64,000 bases of DNA from the NCBI GenBank assembly GCA_050259235.1, contig JBLNAG010000001.1, positions 62,001-126,000 of the forward strand, read 5' to 3'. Source of the DNA: UBA5364 sp050259235. GTDB lineage: Bacteria > Bacillota_I > Bacilli_A > RF39 > UBA660. The notes below the pieces were generated by a model. That model was not told the DNA's origin, made no database searches, and saw only the letters and a list, made by a program, of their open reading frames with translations. Positions 51,706-61,460 of this stretch are shown here, piece by piece (the stretch's first letter is position 1; each line of letters opens with the position of its first letter). Position numbers and translations under genes: made by a program.

Positions 51706-52827
51706 CTATTTTCTCCAAGTTCTAATATTAATAATATTGTAATAGCTTTGTATAATATTTACTACCTTATTTGAAACATTAATATCTCTATAATCTTTTA
51801 CAGGATTTGCTCTATTTATATCAAAACTGTTTACTGCTATTTCAATTGCACTAATCATATCCTTTTCATTTATTCCGCCAAGTACAATACTTCCAGCGTC
51901 TAATGCTTCTGGCCTTTCAGTACTAGTACGTAAAGAAATAGCTGGGAAATTTAATATTGAAGACTCTTCAGGGATGGTACCACTATCTGATAATACACAG
52001 AAAGCATTTTTTTGTAATGTAATATAATCAAAGAAACCAAGAGGTTCTAAAATTTTTATTAATGGATTTAGTTTAATTCCTTTAGCCAACATTTTTTTTG
52101 ATGTTCTTGGATGAGCAGAAAAAATTATTGTTTTTTTGTATTTTTCTGCTACTGCATTTAATCCATTCATTAATTCATTGAAGTTTTTTTCAATATCAAT
52201 ATTTTCTTCACGATGAGCGCTAACTACAAAATAATCTTTTTCATTTAAGTTTAATTTTTTAAGAACTTCACTCTTATTTATAAAATCAATATTTTTATAT
52301 ATTACTTCTGCCATTGGTGAACCAGTAACATATAGAAAATCGTTTTTTATTCCCTCATTAATTAAGTATCTTCTTGCATTTTCAGTGTATGCTAAATTAA
52401 CATCTGAAATATGATCAACGACTCTACGATTGATCTCTTCAGGTACATTAAAATCGAAGCATCTATTTCCTGCTTCCATATGAAAAATAGGAACTTTATG
52501 TCTCTTTGCAGAATATGCAGATAAACAACTATTAGTATCCCCTAAAACTAGAAGAGCATCTGGTTTTTCTTTCTCAATGACATCGTATGTCTTAGAAATT
52601 ATATTTCCAACTGTTTCACCTAAATTTTTACCTGGGGTATCAAGATAATAATCTGGCTTTTTTAATTTAAACTCTTCAAAAAATATATCATTTAATGTAT
52701 AGTCATAATTTTGTCCGGTATGAACTAAAACTAAATTAAAATGCTTTTCAATCTTTTTAATTACCTCTGATAAACGTATTATTTCTGGTCTAGTACCTAC
52801 TACAACCATTACTTTTAATTTTTCCAT
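51706..52827 (-). CDS. UDP-HexNAc C2-epimerase, FnlC/Cap5G-like
   Basis: 373 aa. It starts LKVMVVVGTRPEIIRLSEVI and contains LVHTGQNYDYTLNDIFFEEF, LLVLGDTNSCLSAYSAKR, HMEAGNRCFDFNVPEEINRR and CVLSDSGTIPEESS. The HTGQNYDYxLNDIFF and AGNRCFDxxVPEE forms distinguish it from ordinary WecB and match the enzymes that finish UDP-L-FucNAc or UDP-L-QuiNAc synthesis. The partner genes (fnlA, fnlB) are not in the window. It is a second, distinct epimerase besides the one at 44789. Confidence 0.8.
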   Translation of the reverse strand: MEKLKVMVVVGTRPEIIRLSEVIKKIEKHFNLVLVHTGQNYDYTLNDIFFEEFKLKKPDYYLDTPGKNLGETVGNIISKTYDVIEKEKPDALLVLGDTNSCLSAYSAKRHKVPIFHMEAGNRCFDFNVPEEINRRVVDHISDVNLAYTENARRYLINEGIKNDFLYVTGSPMAEVIYKNIDFINKSEVLKKLNLNEKDYFVVSAHREENIDIEKNFNELMNGLNAVAEKYKKTIIFSAHPRTSKKMLAKGIKLNPLIKILEPLGFFDYITLQKNAFCVLSDSGTIPEESSILNFPAISLRTSTERPEALDAGSIVLGGINEKDMISAIEIAVNSFDINRANPVKDYRDINVSNKVVNIIQSYYNIINIRTWRK

Positions 52828-52957
52828 TATTCTACTCCTTTACAAAAATAATAATTTTTTATATCGATTTCTGATATCTTTATAGTTAATAATCAGATAT
52901 ATTAAATTTTACTTTTCTATTTAATTATACATTATATTTTTTTAATTTGAAATATAT

Positions 52958-52997
52958 TTGTTCATCAAAAATACTTTTTATATTTTTTGATGAACAA
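52958..52997. repeat. Long intergenic inverted repeat
   Basis: A perfect 14-bp inverted repeat, TTGTTCATCAAAAA and its complement, separated by 12 bp, in the 211-bp gap between the FnlC-like and 626-aa genes. No T-run follows on either strand, so it is a weak terminator at best. It may be an mRNA stabiliser or remnant of a small mobile repeat. Confidence 0.55.
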
Positions 52998-53038
52998 TCT
53001 ATATTAACATTATTTTGCCAATAGTTAATCATATAATA

Positions 53039-54919
53039 TCATGGTAATATTAATTCTAATATTACTTTGTTATCTTTATTCACCTTATATAATTGATTAT
53101 CTTCAATATTACTATTAAATAATTGTCCATATTGGTCTACAAATTGTTGATCTATATCAAAAAGATATACGAAGTCATAGTTTTCTATTAATTCTTTCTT
53201 CCAACTTTCAGTTGTTTTTAACACAGTCCAAATGTCATCTTCACTATATTTTTTGCCAATACTCCATGCATAATTTACATTCATTTTCTTAGGTGTTATT
53301 TCGTAATTGGCTACGTAAAAATCAAAACCGTTGTCATTTGTGGAGATAAAATATATATTATTGTCATTTGTAACATATTTATCTACCATATTTTTGAATT
53401 GTTTATAACTATTTCTAATGTCATGAGTATTGGATATAATTTCTCGGGCAAATATAGTTGTATTTAAAAGGGCAATAAAATTTGCAAAACATAATAAAAA
53501 TGTAAAAAAGATAATTAATAATTTATTGAATTCTTTAATTTTATCTCTATATTTATTAATAAGTAAAGCAATAATTATAATAAACATTCCAAGAGTATAA
53601 GTACTTATATATCTTTGAAACGATGCTAAATTAACAGCTTCGTATTCACAAAATATAGTCAAATAAGTTAATAGCAGTAAAAATGAATATCCAATTGCCC
53701 CAAGTAAAATAAACAAGCCAGATAATATATAACTGTTTTTAAAGATACTTTTTTTCATATTGTTTGTTAAAATATAAAAAATAATTATAAATATCCCGAC
53801 TGATGTAAAAAAAGTAATTGGCATCATTGAAGAATCAGTTAATGGAGTATAGAATAAGGCTTTAATGTAATCATATACAACATCTCTTCTATATCCAATT
53901 AGGTTACCAGATAGTATCGTTTTTATACTGTCAAGCATACTATCATTTTGAAGTGGTAAATTGACATTTTTAACAATCAATGTCCCAATCCACATAAGTT
54001 TTACTGCTATTAATGGGATCAATGAAAATATCAAATACTTACTGTTTCTCCATATATATTTTAAATTGAATTTGAATTTATTACGAATAAAAATATTATC
54101 AATAAAAATAATTACGAAGGTAAGAAATGCAAATACCATACCTATTTCTTTAATCATAATTAAAAACAAAAGCGATGCTGATAGATTAATAATATTAAAT
54201 TTATTTAATCCGTCGTTGTAATTTAAATAATAACTATAAATTGAATATGCAAAAGTTGTACCTAAAATAGCATCAACATATAAACTGTTGTACAGGTCTG
54301 GATAAAACAAAGTTGGTACAATCATAATCATTATAAATGCTAGATGTATTGATAAGTTTTTAATATTTTTAAAATTCTTAAACATAGGTAGTATTAATGA
54401 TAAAAAGGTTAAATTCATTCCAAAATATAGCATACCTTCGTTAAAAGTACCACTCAATTTAACAGCAAAATATTGAAATAGAGATGTTCCAGATAAATAA
54501 CTCTTTGCAATCACATTCCCATCTAGGCCAATTCCAAAGTTATTAAGTAGATACATATTTTTTACAACTAGCGCCCAATGAGAAAATTCATCCCATATAA
54601 TAGATAAACGATTATGATTTGTCCATATAAATAGTAATGACCCAAGCATTAATAAACAAAATCCAACCGTCAAAACTTTTTCCTTAATAATAGTTTTATT
54701 TTTATAGATTGATTTAATGTTGAATATTAATAAAGGTATACCTAGTATCAATATAAAATAATAACCAACTAATAAATTAAAAAAAACGCCAGATAGAAAT
54801 AATATAAATATTTTAACTATAATTGATAAAAAAATAGTCTCTTCTACTCTCTTATCAAAATGAATAGCAAAAGCTATCGCTGTATTTAGAACTATCAATA
54901 ATAATAAAACATAATCCAT
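53039..54919 (-). CDS. Polytopic GT-C-like membrane protein (626 aa)
   Basis: About a dozen TM helices followed by a C-terminal soluble domain of ~130 residues (from about 500). The first large loop has an Asp/Glu pair context (IIWDEFSHWALVVKNMYL), typical of GT-C enzymes using lipid-phosphate sugars. A paralogue sits at the right end of the window: FQYFAVKLSGTFNEG here corresponds to FQYFFAKNIGNFTES there. Likely adds a sugar on the outer face or polymerises repeat units. Ribosome site AGGAGG. Confidence 0.65.
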   Translation of the reverse strand: MDYVLLLLIVLNTAIAFAIHFDKRVEETIFLSIIVKIFILFLSGVFFNLLVGYYFILILGIPLLIFNIKSIYKNKTIIKEKVLTVGFCLLMLGSLLFIWTNHNRLSIIWDEFSHWALVVKNMYLLNNFGIGLDGNVIAKSYLSGTSLFQYFAVKLSGTFNEGMLYFGMNLTFLSLILPMFKNFKNIKNLSIHLAFIMIMIVPTLFYPDLYNSLYVDAILGTTFAYSIYSYYLNYNDGLNKFNIINLSASLLFLIMIKEIGMVFAFLTFVIIFIDNIFIRNKFKFNLKYIWRNSKYLIFSLIPLIAVKLMWIGTLIVKNVNLPLQNDSMLDSIKTILSGNLIGYRRDVVYDYIKALFYTPLTDSSMMPITFFTSVGIFIIIFYILTNNMKKSIFKNSYILSGLFILLGAIGYSFLLLLTYLTIFCEYEAVNLASFQRYISTYTLGMFIIIIALLINKYRDKIKEFNKLLIIFFTFLLCFANFIALLNTTIFAREIISNTHDIRNSYKQFKNMVDKYVTNDNNIYFISTNDNGFDFYVANYEITPKKMNVNYAWSIGKKYSEDDIWTVLKTTESWKKELIENYDFVYLFDIDQQFVDQYGQLFNSNIEDNQLYKVNKDNKVILELILP

Positions 54920-55018
54920 GTCAAATACCTCCTAGATATTAATAAACCTTTTAATTTTAATGAATATCTATATTAAAATGTAGATATATATACCAATTGA
55001 TAATAGTTTACTAATATA

Positions 55019-56227
55019 CTACTTTTTTTCACTTTTCTTAATTAAATTATACATTATATTCTCTAAATTTGAAATATGAATATCTTTCTCAAAATGTTTT
55101 TTATAATAAATTAATGAATTGTTTGACCATTGCTGTATCATATTTTTATCATTAAACATCTTTAATATTATTTTTGATAATGATACATAATCAAGTGATT
55201 CACAACATAGGCCACATTTTGATTCCTCAATAACATTTTTTACTTCCCCACTAATTGCACCAACAATTGGCTTCCCAGCGGCCATATACGATTGAAGTTT
55301 TGCCGGTAAAGTACTATTTACTACGTCGTTGTTAACCATTGTGATAATGAATGCATCAGCTAAATCATAATATTTTTTCATTTCTTCAATATCATGAAAA
55401 CCATAGAATTTAATGTTACTTAAATTATATTTTTTTGCCATGCTTTCACAATTTTTTTTATTTAATCCATCACCAACAATATGAAATAATATTTTTGATT
55501 TATCTTTTAATATGTTTGCCGCCTCAATAATTGTTTCAACACTTTGGGCGGGACCGATATTACCAGCAAAAACAATATCAAAGTAATCATTTTTGATGTG
55601 TTCAGTTTTCTCATAATTACTTTCAGCATATGAAGGACAATATATTAATCCTTTTTCATTACTGTTAATCTGCAAAACATTCTCAAAATAGTTTTTGAAA
55701 GATTTAGAACTAATTGTAATTAAATCAGCAGCATTATAAGTTTTTCTACTCCATCGAAGTAAAATCTTATATACAATACTTTTTCTGCTTATTCCACCCG
55801 TTGTTATACTTTCTGGCCATTGATCAAGGCAATGTATAATCAAAGGAATTTTTCCAAAATTTTTAACTACTATCGCTGGCCACACCATTGTGATAGGCGA
55901 TAATTGATAGACATATACAATATCAAACCTTTTATGCATTAATAATGCTTTTATTGATGCACTTATAGCAAACGACATATAATTAATTGCCATTTTAATA
56001 ATTGACTGTCCTCTGCCAATCAAAAATGTTCTTATAATTTTTACTCCATTTATAGTCTGTTTTCTATTCTTAAAAAACCTATATTCATTAGAAACTTTAC
56101 CCGTAGGATAATTGGGCAGCCCAGTCAACACTGTAACACTATGTCCCCTTTTTACAAGCTCATAACATATATCATTTATTCTAAATTGTTCGGGATAAAA
56201 ATGCTGACATACTACTAGTATCTTCAT
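55019..56227 (-). CDS. Family 4 glycosyltransferase, WbuB/WcaI-like
   Basis: 402 aa GT-B protein: KILVVCQHFYPEQFRINDIC, LTGLPNYPTGKV, YVYQLSPITMVWPAIV, HCLDQWPES, DIVFAGNIGPAQSVETIIEAA, and STLPAKLQSYMAAGKPIVGAISGE (donor phosphate and EX7E-like region). WbuB-type enzymes transfer L-FucNAc, which fits the FnlC-like epimerase encoded downstream. The gene ends close before the 626-aa gene and follows gmhB by 6 bp. Confidence 0.85.
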   Translation of the reverse strand: MKILVVCQHFYPEQFRINDICYELVKRGHSVTVLTGLPNYPTGKVSNEYRFFKNRKQTINGVKIIRTFLIGRGQSIIKMAINYMSFAISASIKALLMHKRFDIVYVYQLSPITMVWPAIVVKNFGKIPLIIHCLDQWPESITTGGISRKSIVYKILLRWSRKTYNAADLITISSKSFKNYFENVLQINSNEKGLIYCPSYAESNYEKTEHIKNDYFDIVFAGNIGPAQSVETIIEAANILKDKSKILFHIVGDGLNKKNCESMAKKYNLSNIKFYGFHDIEEMKKYYDLADAFIITMVNNDVVNSTLPAKLQSYMAAGKPIVGAISGEVKNVIEESKCGLCCESLDYVSLSKIILKMFNDKNMIQQWSNNSLIYYKKHFEKDIHISNLENIMYNLIKKSEKK

Positions 56228-56233
56228 AATTTC

Positions 56234-56755
56234 TTACTCCTTACTACATTGCTGTATATATTTTGCTGCATCTAATAAATCATTTGCAAAAATATACTTA
56301 TCATTTTTAGACCCAATTATTATTCCCTCAATAGATGTATATTCACAAATAGATAAATCTCGTTCTCTATCACCTATTACATAAGATTTATTTAAATCAG
56401 GATTATATTCTTCAATTGCTTTTTTATATAGTCCAATTTTAGGTTTCCTACAATCACAATTGTCTTCCTCAGTATGTGGGCAAAAATAAACATTTGTAAT
56501 TTTAATTCCAGCCTCAAGTAGCTTATCAATAAAATATTTATTAAACTTATTATATTCATCTATAGTATACATTTTTCTTCCAATTCCCGATTGATTTGTT
56601 ACTACAATTAACATATAACCCATCTTAGTCATTAGCTTTAGACCTTCAATTGCATTTTTCATAAAAACTAAGTCTGTTAACTTATGAACATAACCATAAT
56701 CTACATTAATTGTTCCATCTCTATCTAAAAAAATAACTTTATTCATTTTTTCCAT
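56234..56755 (-). CDS. gmhB: D-glycero-D-manno-heptose 1,7-bisphosphate 7-phosphatase
   Basis: 173 aa HAD phosphatase: FLDRDGTINVDYGYVHKLTD (nucleophile and acid/base Asp), VTNQSGIGRKMYT, the zinc-binding CPHTEEDNCDCRKPKIGL, and YVIGDRERDLSIC. The zinc loop and RKP motif are specific to GmhB-type enzymes. It acts between the kinase and nucleotidyltransferase steps of HldE. The start overlaps hldE by 17 bp, so translation is coupled. Confidence 0.9.
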   Translation of the reverse strand: MEKMNKVIFLDRDGTINVDYGYVHKLTDLVFMKNAIEGLKLMTKMGYMLIVVTNQSGIGRKMYTIDEYNKFNKYFIDKLLEAGIKITNVYFCPHTEEDNCDCRKPKIGLYKKAIEEYNPDLNKSYVIGDRERDLSICEYTSIEGIIIGSKNDKYIFANDLLDAAKYIQQCSKE

Positions 56756-58196
56756 AAACCTTTAATATTTTATCAATTATTTTTGTTGTGGACTTTCCGT
56801 CTCTAAGGGAAATAAATTCTATTCTCCCTCCATAACTCTCAATAACTTCTTTTTCTGGAACATATTTATTTTTCCAATCATCACCCTTTATAGAAATATC
56901 GGGTTTTAAATAATTTATTAAATTTACTGGTGTTTTGTCCTCCATTAGTATCACATAATCAACACACTCTAATTCACTAATCATTTCAACACGATCCTCT
57001 TGATTGATTATCGGCCTTAGATCACCTTTATTTTCTCTTACTGAATCATCAGAATTTATAGCAACAATCAATATATCTCCAAAACTTTTTGCCTTTTTAA
57101 AAGATGATATGTGACCAACATGTAATAAATCAAAACAACCGTTGGTAAATACAATTTTTTTACCTTTTTCTTTCAAATCATCAATAATGTATTTAGCAGT
57201 TTCATTAGATATCAATTTAAAATCTCCAGTATTATAAATACTACTTAACAATTCATTTAAACTAACTGTACTTGCGCCAAATTTTGATATTACGACAGAT
57301 GCAGCTGAATTTGCTACTTGACATATTTCTCCAATTTCAAAAGCAAGTGGTAATAGTATTGCAAATATTGAAACAACTGTATCACCAGCACCAGTTACAT
57401 CAATAACATCTTTAGCAAATGTAGGAAAATCAATTTTACTATGTTTTGAATAATCAAATAAAGAAATTCCTTTTTCTGATCTTGTTAATGCAAGATACTT
57501 TAAATGAGTATCTTCACAAAGTTTTAATCCAGCATCAAAAATTGAATCTTCAGAATCAAATTTATTATTTGAAACAATTCCTAATTCTTTAACATTAGGG
57601 GTAAGAATTGTAGCATGATTATATTTGCTATAGTCCTTTCCTTTTGGATCAACAATTATAGGGATATTGTTTTCATTAGCATGTTTAATCATAATTTGAG
57701 CAATATCTTTACTTACTGCTCCTTTTCCGTAGTCAGATATAACAAATGAATCTATTCCATCAAATATTTCTTTCAAATTTGATAAAATAAATTTTTTATA
57801 TTCTTCAGGCATCTCCATAATTATTTCTTCATCTAAACGAAGAAATTGTTGATTTTTAGACACAATTCTTGTTTTTATAATAGTCTTAGCATTCTTACAC
57901 TTTTTTAGAAATTGTGTGTCAACTCCTGCTTCATATAAATTATTTATAAAGAAGGTTCCATCTTCATCTTCTCCAACACAACCTATTGGTCTTACCTTTG
58001 CTCCAAGTGTAATTATGTTATTTATAACATTTCCTGCACCACCTAATCGTGACATTTTGCTATTTACTTCAACAACTGGTACAGGTGCCTCTGGTGAAAT
58101 ACGGCTAACATTTCCATCAATGTATTTATCAACCATATAATCACCAAAAACTAAAATTGTTTCTTCTTTTATTTTACTTAACATTTCAACTTTCAT
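56739..58196 (-). CDS. hldE: Bifunctional heptose-7-phosphate kinase / heptose-1-phosphate adenylyltransferase
   Basis: 485 aa with both HldE domains in the usual order. The ribokinase-like domain (1-~310) has ILVFGDYMVDKYIDGNVSRI, PVPVVEV, LGGAGNVINNIITLGA and DVTGAGDTVVSIFA (catalytic Asp, anion hole). The cytidylyltransferase-fold domain (~340-485) has FTNGCFDLLHVGHISSF (HxGH) and KGDDWKN. It makes heptose-1,7-bisphosphate and later ADP-heptose. With GmhA and GmhB the path sedoheptulose-7-P to ADP-D-glycero-D-manno-heptose is complete; the epimerase HldD is not in the window. AGGAGA before the ATG. Confidence 0.93.
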   Translation of the reverse strand: MKVEMLSKIKEETILVFGDYMVDKYIDGNVSRISPEAPVPVVEVNSKMSRLGGAGNVINNIITLGAKVRPIGCVGEDEDGTFFINNLYEAGVDTQFLKKCKNAKTIIKTRIVSKNQQFLRLDEEIIMEMPEEYKKFILSNLKEIFDGIDSFVISDYGKGAVSKDIAQIMIKHANENNIPIIVDPKGKDYSKYNHATILTPNVKELGIVSNNKFDSEDSIFDAGLKLCEDTHLKYLALTRSEKGISLFDYSKHSKIDFPTFAKDVIDVTGAGDTVVSIFAILLPLAFEIGEICQVANSAASVVISKFGASTVSLNELLSSIYNTGDFKLISNETAKYIIDDLKEKGKKIVFTNGCFDLLHVGHISSFKKAKSFGDILIVAINSDDSVRENKGDLRPIINQEDRVEMISELECVDYVILMEDKTPVNLINYLKPDISIKGDDWKNKYVPEKEVIESYGGRIEFISLRDGKSTTKIIDKILKVYGKNE

Positions 58197-58198
58197 AA

Positions 58199-59425
58199 TT
58201 ATCTCCTATCTTGGTCATCTATCATTTTTTTTACTATACACCAAGCATCTTCAATTGATATTTCATTTAAACATGGCCATATTTTATTTTGCTTTTTTAA
58301 TTTAATACAATTATTATCACAATTAAAACAATCCATTTTGTGAACAATAATATAAGGTTTTAAATAATTATCCATATTCTTAAATTTATATGAAACATAC
58401 CTATCATATGTATAACCACCTGTAATTATTGCCGTTGGAACTTGATTTATAACTCCAATATGATAAGTACTTGTATCATTTGTAACTATAAATTCTGCTT
58501 TTGTTATAACATATATGAACTCTAATAATGATGTTTTTCCGACTATATCAATATATGGTATATCATCAATCTTTTGCTTTAATTCATTAATACTATCTAG
58601 ATCACTGTTTGTCCCACAAAATAATAATGGAATTTTACATGATTTATATATCCTCTTTATTAACTCAGCATAGTTTTCAATGGGCCATCTCTTCAATTGT
58701 GTACTAGCACTAGGAAATACAATAAAATATTTTTTTGGTAATTCAATTTTAGGTTTTACTGTTTCAATTTTATGTAACTCAAGATTATAGTCTTTTAGTC
58801 CTAATCCTCTTAAAAGTTCAGCATAATATTCCAATAATGATATATGTTTATCTTTTATTTGTATTATTTGGTTATATATTATATTTGAAATCCAATAAGG
58901 ACATATAACTGGCATATTAATTTTATCAATTATTGTAATTTTATTTTGAGCACATATTGCTCTGCTCATAAATATATTTGTCGTGCATTCATTAGCTCCA
59001 ATTGGATCAATAACAATATCATAGTATTTATTACGAAGCAATTTAAATAACCCAAATCTTTTCTTTAAATTAAAAGTTGATTCGGTTAAATTATATGGAA
59101 TAATTTCATCAAAAAGTTTAGAATTTTCATATATTGAATTTAAACCCTTTTGGCAAATTAAGGTAATATTATAATGATTTTTTGGATATAATTTTCGAAT
59201 ACCATTTATCGCAGTTAGCCAGATCATTCCATCACCAAAAGCATAATTATACATAATAATTATTTGTTTTTTTTGACTATTTTGAATTTTTGGTTTTCTA
59301 ATAAACATTAATAAAATTGCATCTGTAAAAAACAGTATTATTTTAAGTTTTCTTAAAAATGGCATTTTTTGGCATAAAACATATAGTTTTAATGAAAAAT
59401 TTGAGTAGTAACTTTCTTTTTTCAT
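58199..59425 (-). CDS. GT9 heptosyltransferase-like glycosyltransferase
   Basis: 408 aa from the ATG at 59425, 10 bp after the gmhA stop; a longer TTG-started frame would overlap gmhA and is less likely. GT9 motifs: IIMYNYAFGDGMIWLTAI near the N-terminus, FIVFPSASTQLKRWPIENYAELI, and FIVTNDTSTYHIGVINQVPTAIITG. A Cys-rich stretch near the end (MDCFNCDNNCIKL) is common in bacterial GT9 members. It sits between gmhA and hldE, so it is the obvious user of ADP-heptose, although GT9 enzymes with other donors exist. Confidence 0.85.
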   Translation of the reverse strand: MKKESYYSNFSLKLYVLCQKMPFLRKLKIILFFTDAILLMFIRKPKIQNSQKKQIIIMYNYAFGDGMIWLTAINGIRKLYPKNHYNITLICQKGLNSIYENSKLFDEIIPYNLTESTFNLKKRFGLFKLLRNKYYDIVIDPIGANECTTNIFMSRAICAQNKITIIDKINMPVICPYWISNIIYNQIIQIKDKHISLLEYYAELLRGLGLKDYNLELHKIETVKPKIELPKKYFIVFPSASTQLKRWPIENYAELIKRIYKSCKIPLLFCGTNSDLDSINELKQKIDDIPYIDIVGKTSLLEFIYVITKAEFIVTNDTSTYHIGVINQVPTAIITGGYTYDRYVSYKFKNMDNYLKPYIIVHKMDCFNCDNNCIKLKKQNKIWPCLNEISIEDAWCIVKKMIDDQDRR

Positions 59426-59435
59426 ATAATTATAT

Positions 59436-60005
59436 TCATGCCATTTCTTTTTCGACAAGTTCACATATTGTATGAATTGCAATAATATGTGCTTCTTGAA
59501 CTCTTGCAGTAATTTTAAATGGTATAATTAGAGAAATATCACACATTGATGCTAATTTACCACCGTCTTTTCCAAGAAAACCAATAGTAATCATCTTTTG
59601 TTTTTTAGCTTCTTCAACAGCCTCAATTACATTATTGGAATTGCCACTTGTTGAAATTCCAATAAATATATCCCCTTCATTACCTAAAGCTTCTACTTGC
59701 CTACTGAATACTTTGTCGTAGCCATAATCATTTCCTATACAAGTAAGTACAGATGTATCAGTACTTAGTGAAATAGCAGGCATTCCTTTTCTTTCAAGTA
59801 GAAATCTTCCAACAATTTCACCAGCAAAATGTTGTGCATCAGAAGCGCTACCACCATTACCAGCAATTAATATTTTCTTGCCATCTTTTAAAGCCTTAAT
59901 TTGAGTAGCAACAATTTTTTCAATTGTGCTAATATATTCTCCCTCTCTAAGTAATGATATATTACATATGTGTTCTTCAAGTATTTCACTAATTCGTTCT
60001 TTCAT
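59436..60005 (-). CDS. gmhA: Sedoheptulose-7-phosphate isomerase
   Basis: 189 aa SIS-domain protein: KKILIAGNGGSASDAQHFAG, SLSTDTSVLTCIGNDYGYDK, IFIGISTSGNSNNVIEAVE and the terminal VQEAHIIAIHTICELVE, with His and Glu residues of the GmhA active site. It converts sedoheptulose-7-phosphate to D-glycero-D-manno-heptose-7-phosphate, the first step toward ADP-heptose. GGAGG ribosome site. Confidence 0.93.
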   Translation of the reverse strand: MKERISEILEEHICNISLLREGEYISTIEKIVATQIKALKDGKKILIAGNGGSASDAQHFAGEIVGRFLLERKGMPAISLSTDTSVLTCIGNDYGYDKVFSRQVEALGNEGDIFIGISTSGNSNNVIEAVEEAKKQKMITIGFLGKDGGKLASMCDISLIIPFKITARVQEAHIIAIHTICELVEKEMA

Positions 60006-60035
60006 TTTTTTCCTCCTTCTTCCGATAATATAATA

Positions 60036-61460
60036 TTATTTGCTCTTTCCATTTAATACTTGGTTAAATATAAACAATATGTTTCTTCTATTTAATATAT
60101 ATATTATAATTATTGCAATAATAAATATTAGATATCTTATTATAAAATTATTAATAAAATATAAATTAGCAAAACATAGAAAAAATAATGCTAATGAATA
60201 AAATAATATTATCTTAGAATCAAAAATCTTCTTTTTACCAATTTTTTTCATACCATAATAGTTAAATACTGTTAATAATATATAGCTTATTAACGTTGTG
60301 TATGCTGCAGCTGTATATCCATAATTTTTTATAAAAATATAATTCAATATAATATTAATAATCGCTGTAAGTATTGAATAATAAGCAATTATTTTGCCTT
60401 GTTCATAATAATATTCTACATCATAAAATATTACATACAATCCTTGAAAATACATTCCTAAACTTATTGGTACAATTATATTAACAGCAGAAAAATAAGT
60501 TGAATTTAGAAAAGTCTTTATCATTTCTGGAGCAACTGTAATTAAACCTAGAGTTATTATAAAAAATAAAATTATTATATTTGATGAATTTTTATATATT
60601 GGTTCTATTTCATCATTATCAAGTCTTCTATATACCCATGGTGACCATGGTTTTAAAATACATATAATAAGACTATAAACTATATTACTTATAGTATACG
60701 CAACACTATATATACCTGCAGACTCTGCCCCAACCATGCTTTTAATCATTAATAAATCACTATTTGATAATAATACTTGTGATAACAAATGAGCAACAAA
60801 TGGTGTACTGATTTGTAATCCATATTTTAAATATTTTTTATCAAAACTAAATTTCCCTTTTATCAAAATATATATTAGAAATAATATACCAATGACAATT
60901 GGTAATGCTTTTAATCCAATTATTTTACCCCAGTATTTATCTGTGTGACAAAAAAGTACTAAAAATATTGATAATATTTGTGATAATGGTGAAGTTATAA
61001 AATTATAAATAAAAACTTTTATATATTCATTTTTAAAAGTCCATTTTGTAAAAAAGTAAAGAACTATATTATCAAACAATATCGATAAAAACAAAAAGGT
61101 CATCAGTAATGTATTAAAACCAAATAGACTATTAAATGATCCTTTAAATATATAATATAATATATAATAACCAATAATAGATATTATTGTAAATATTGTA
61201 ATCGTAGAAAAATAATTGTCGAGTTCTATTTTTTTATTTAACATTACTTTATTTATCGATGTATAAATTGATAAAGTAATAATATAGGAAATAACAGTTT
61301 GAAGTGTAATAAATGAGGTTGATATACCCATATCGGAAGGTGTTAATAAATTAGATAAAATCGATAAAGATACTAAACTCACTATCATAGATATTCCAAC
61401 CGAAATAATATTCACGATGCTGGCTTTAATTGTTTTTTTGCCATCATTTTCTCTTGACAT
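60036..61460 (-). CDS. Polysaccharide flippase (Wzx/MOP superfamily)
   Basis: 474 aa with 12-14 predicted TM helices distributed in the MOP pattern. Recognisable parts include ILSNLLTPSDMGISTSFITL in the first loop and SDLLMIKSMVGAESAGIYSVAY in the middle, typical of Wzx/RfbX-like flippases. It exports lipid-linked repeat units to the outer leaflet. Its start overlaps the DUF2304 gene by 17 bp. Confidence 0.88.
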   Translation of the reverse strand: MSRENDGKKTIKASIVNIISVGISMIVSLVSLSILSNLLTPSDMGISTSFITLQTVISYIITLSIYTSINKVMLNKKIELDNYFSTITIFTIISIIGYYILYYIFKGSFNSLFGFNTLLMTFLFLSILFDNIVLYFFTKWTFKNEYIKVFIYNFITSPLSQILSIFLVLFCHTDKYWGKIIGLKALPIVIGILFLIYILIKGKFSFDKKYLKYGLQISTPFVAHLLSQVLLSNSDLLMIKSMVGAESAGIYSVAYTISNIVYSLIICILKPWSPWVYRRLDNDEIEPIYKNSSNIIILFFIITLGLITVAPEMIKTFLNSTYFSAVNIIVPISLGMYFQGLYVIFYDVEYYYEQGKIIAYYSILTAIINIILNYIFIKNYGYTAAAYTTLISYILLTVFNYYGMKKIGKKKIFDSKIILFYSLALFFLCFANLYFINNFIIRYLIFIIAIIIIYILNRRNILFIFNQVLNGKSK

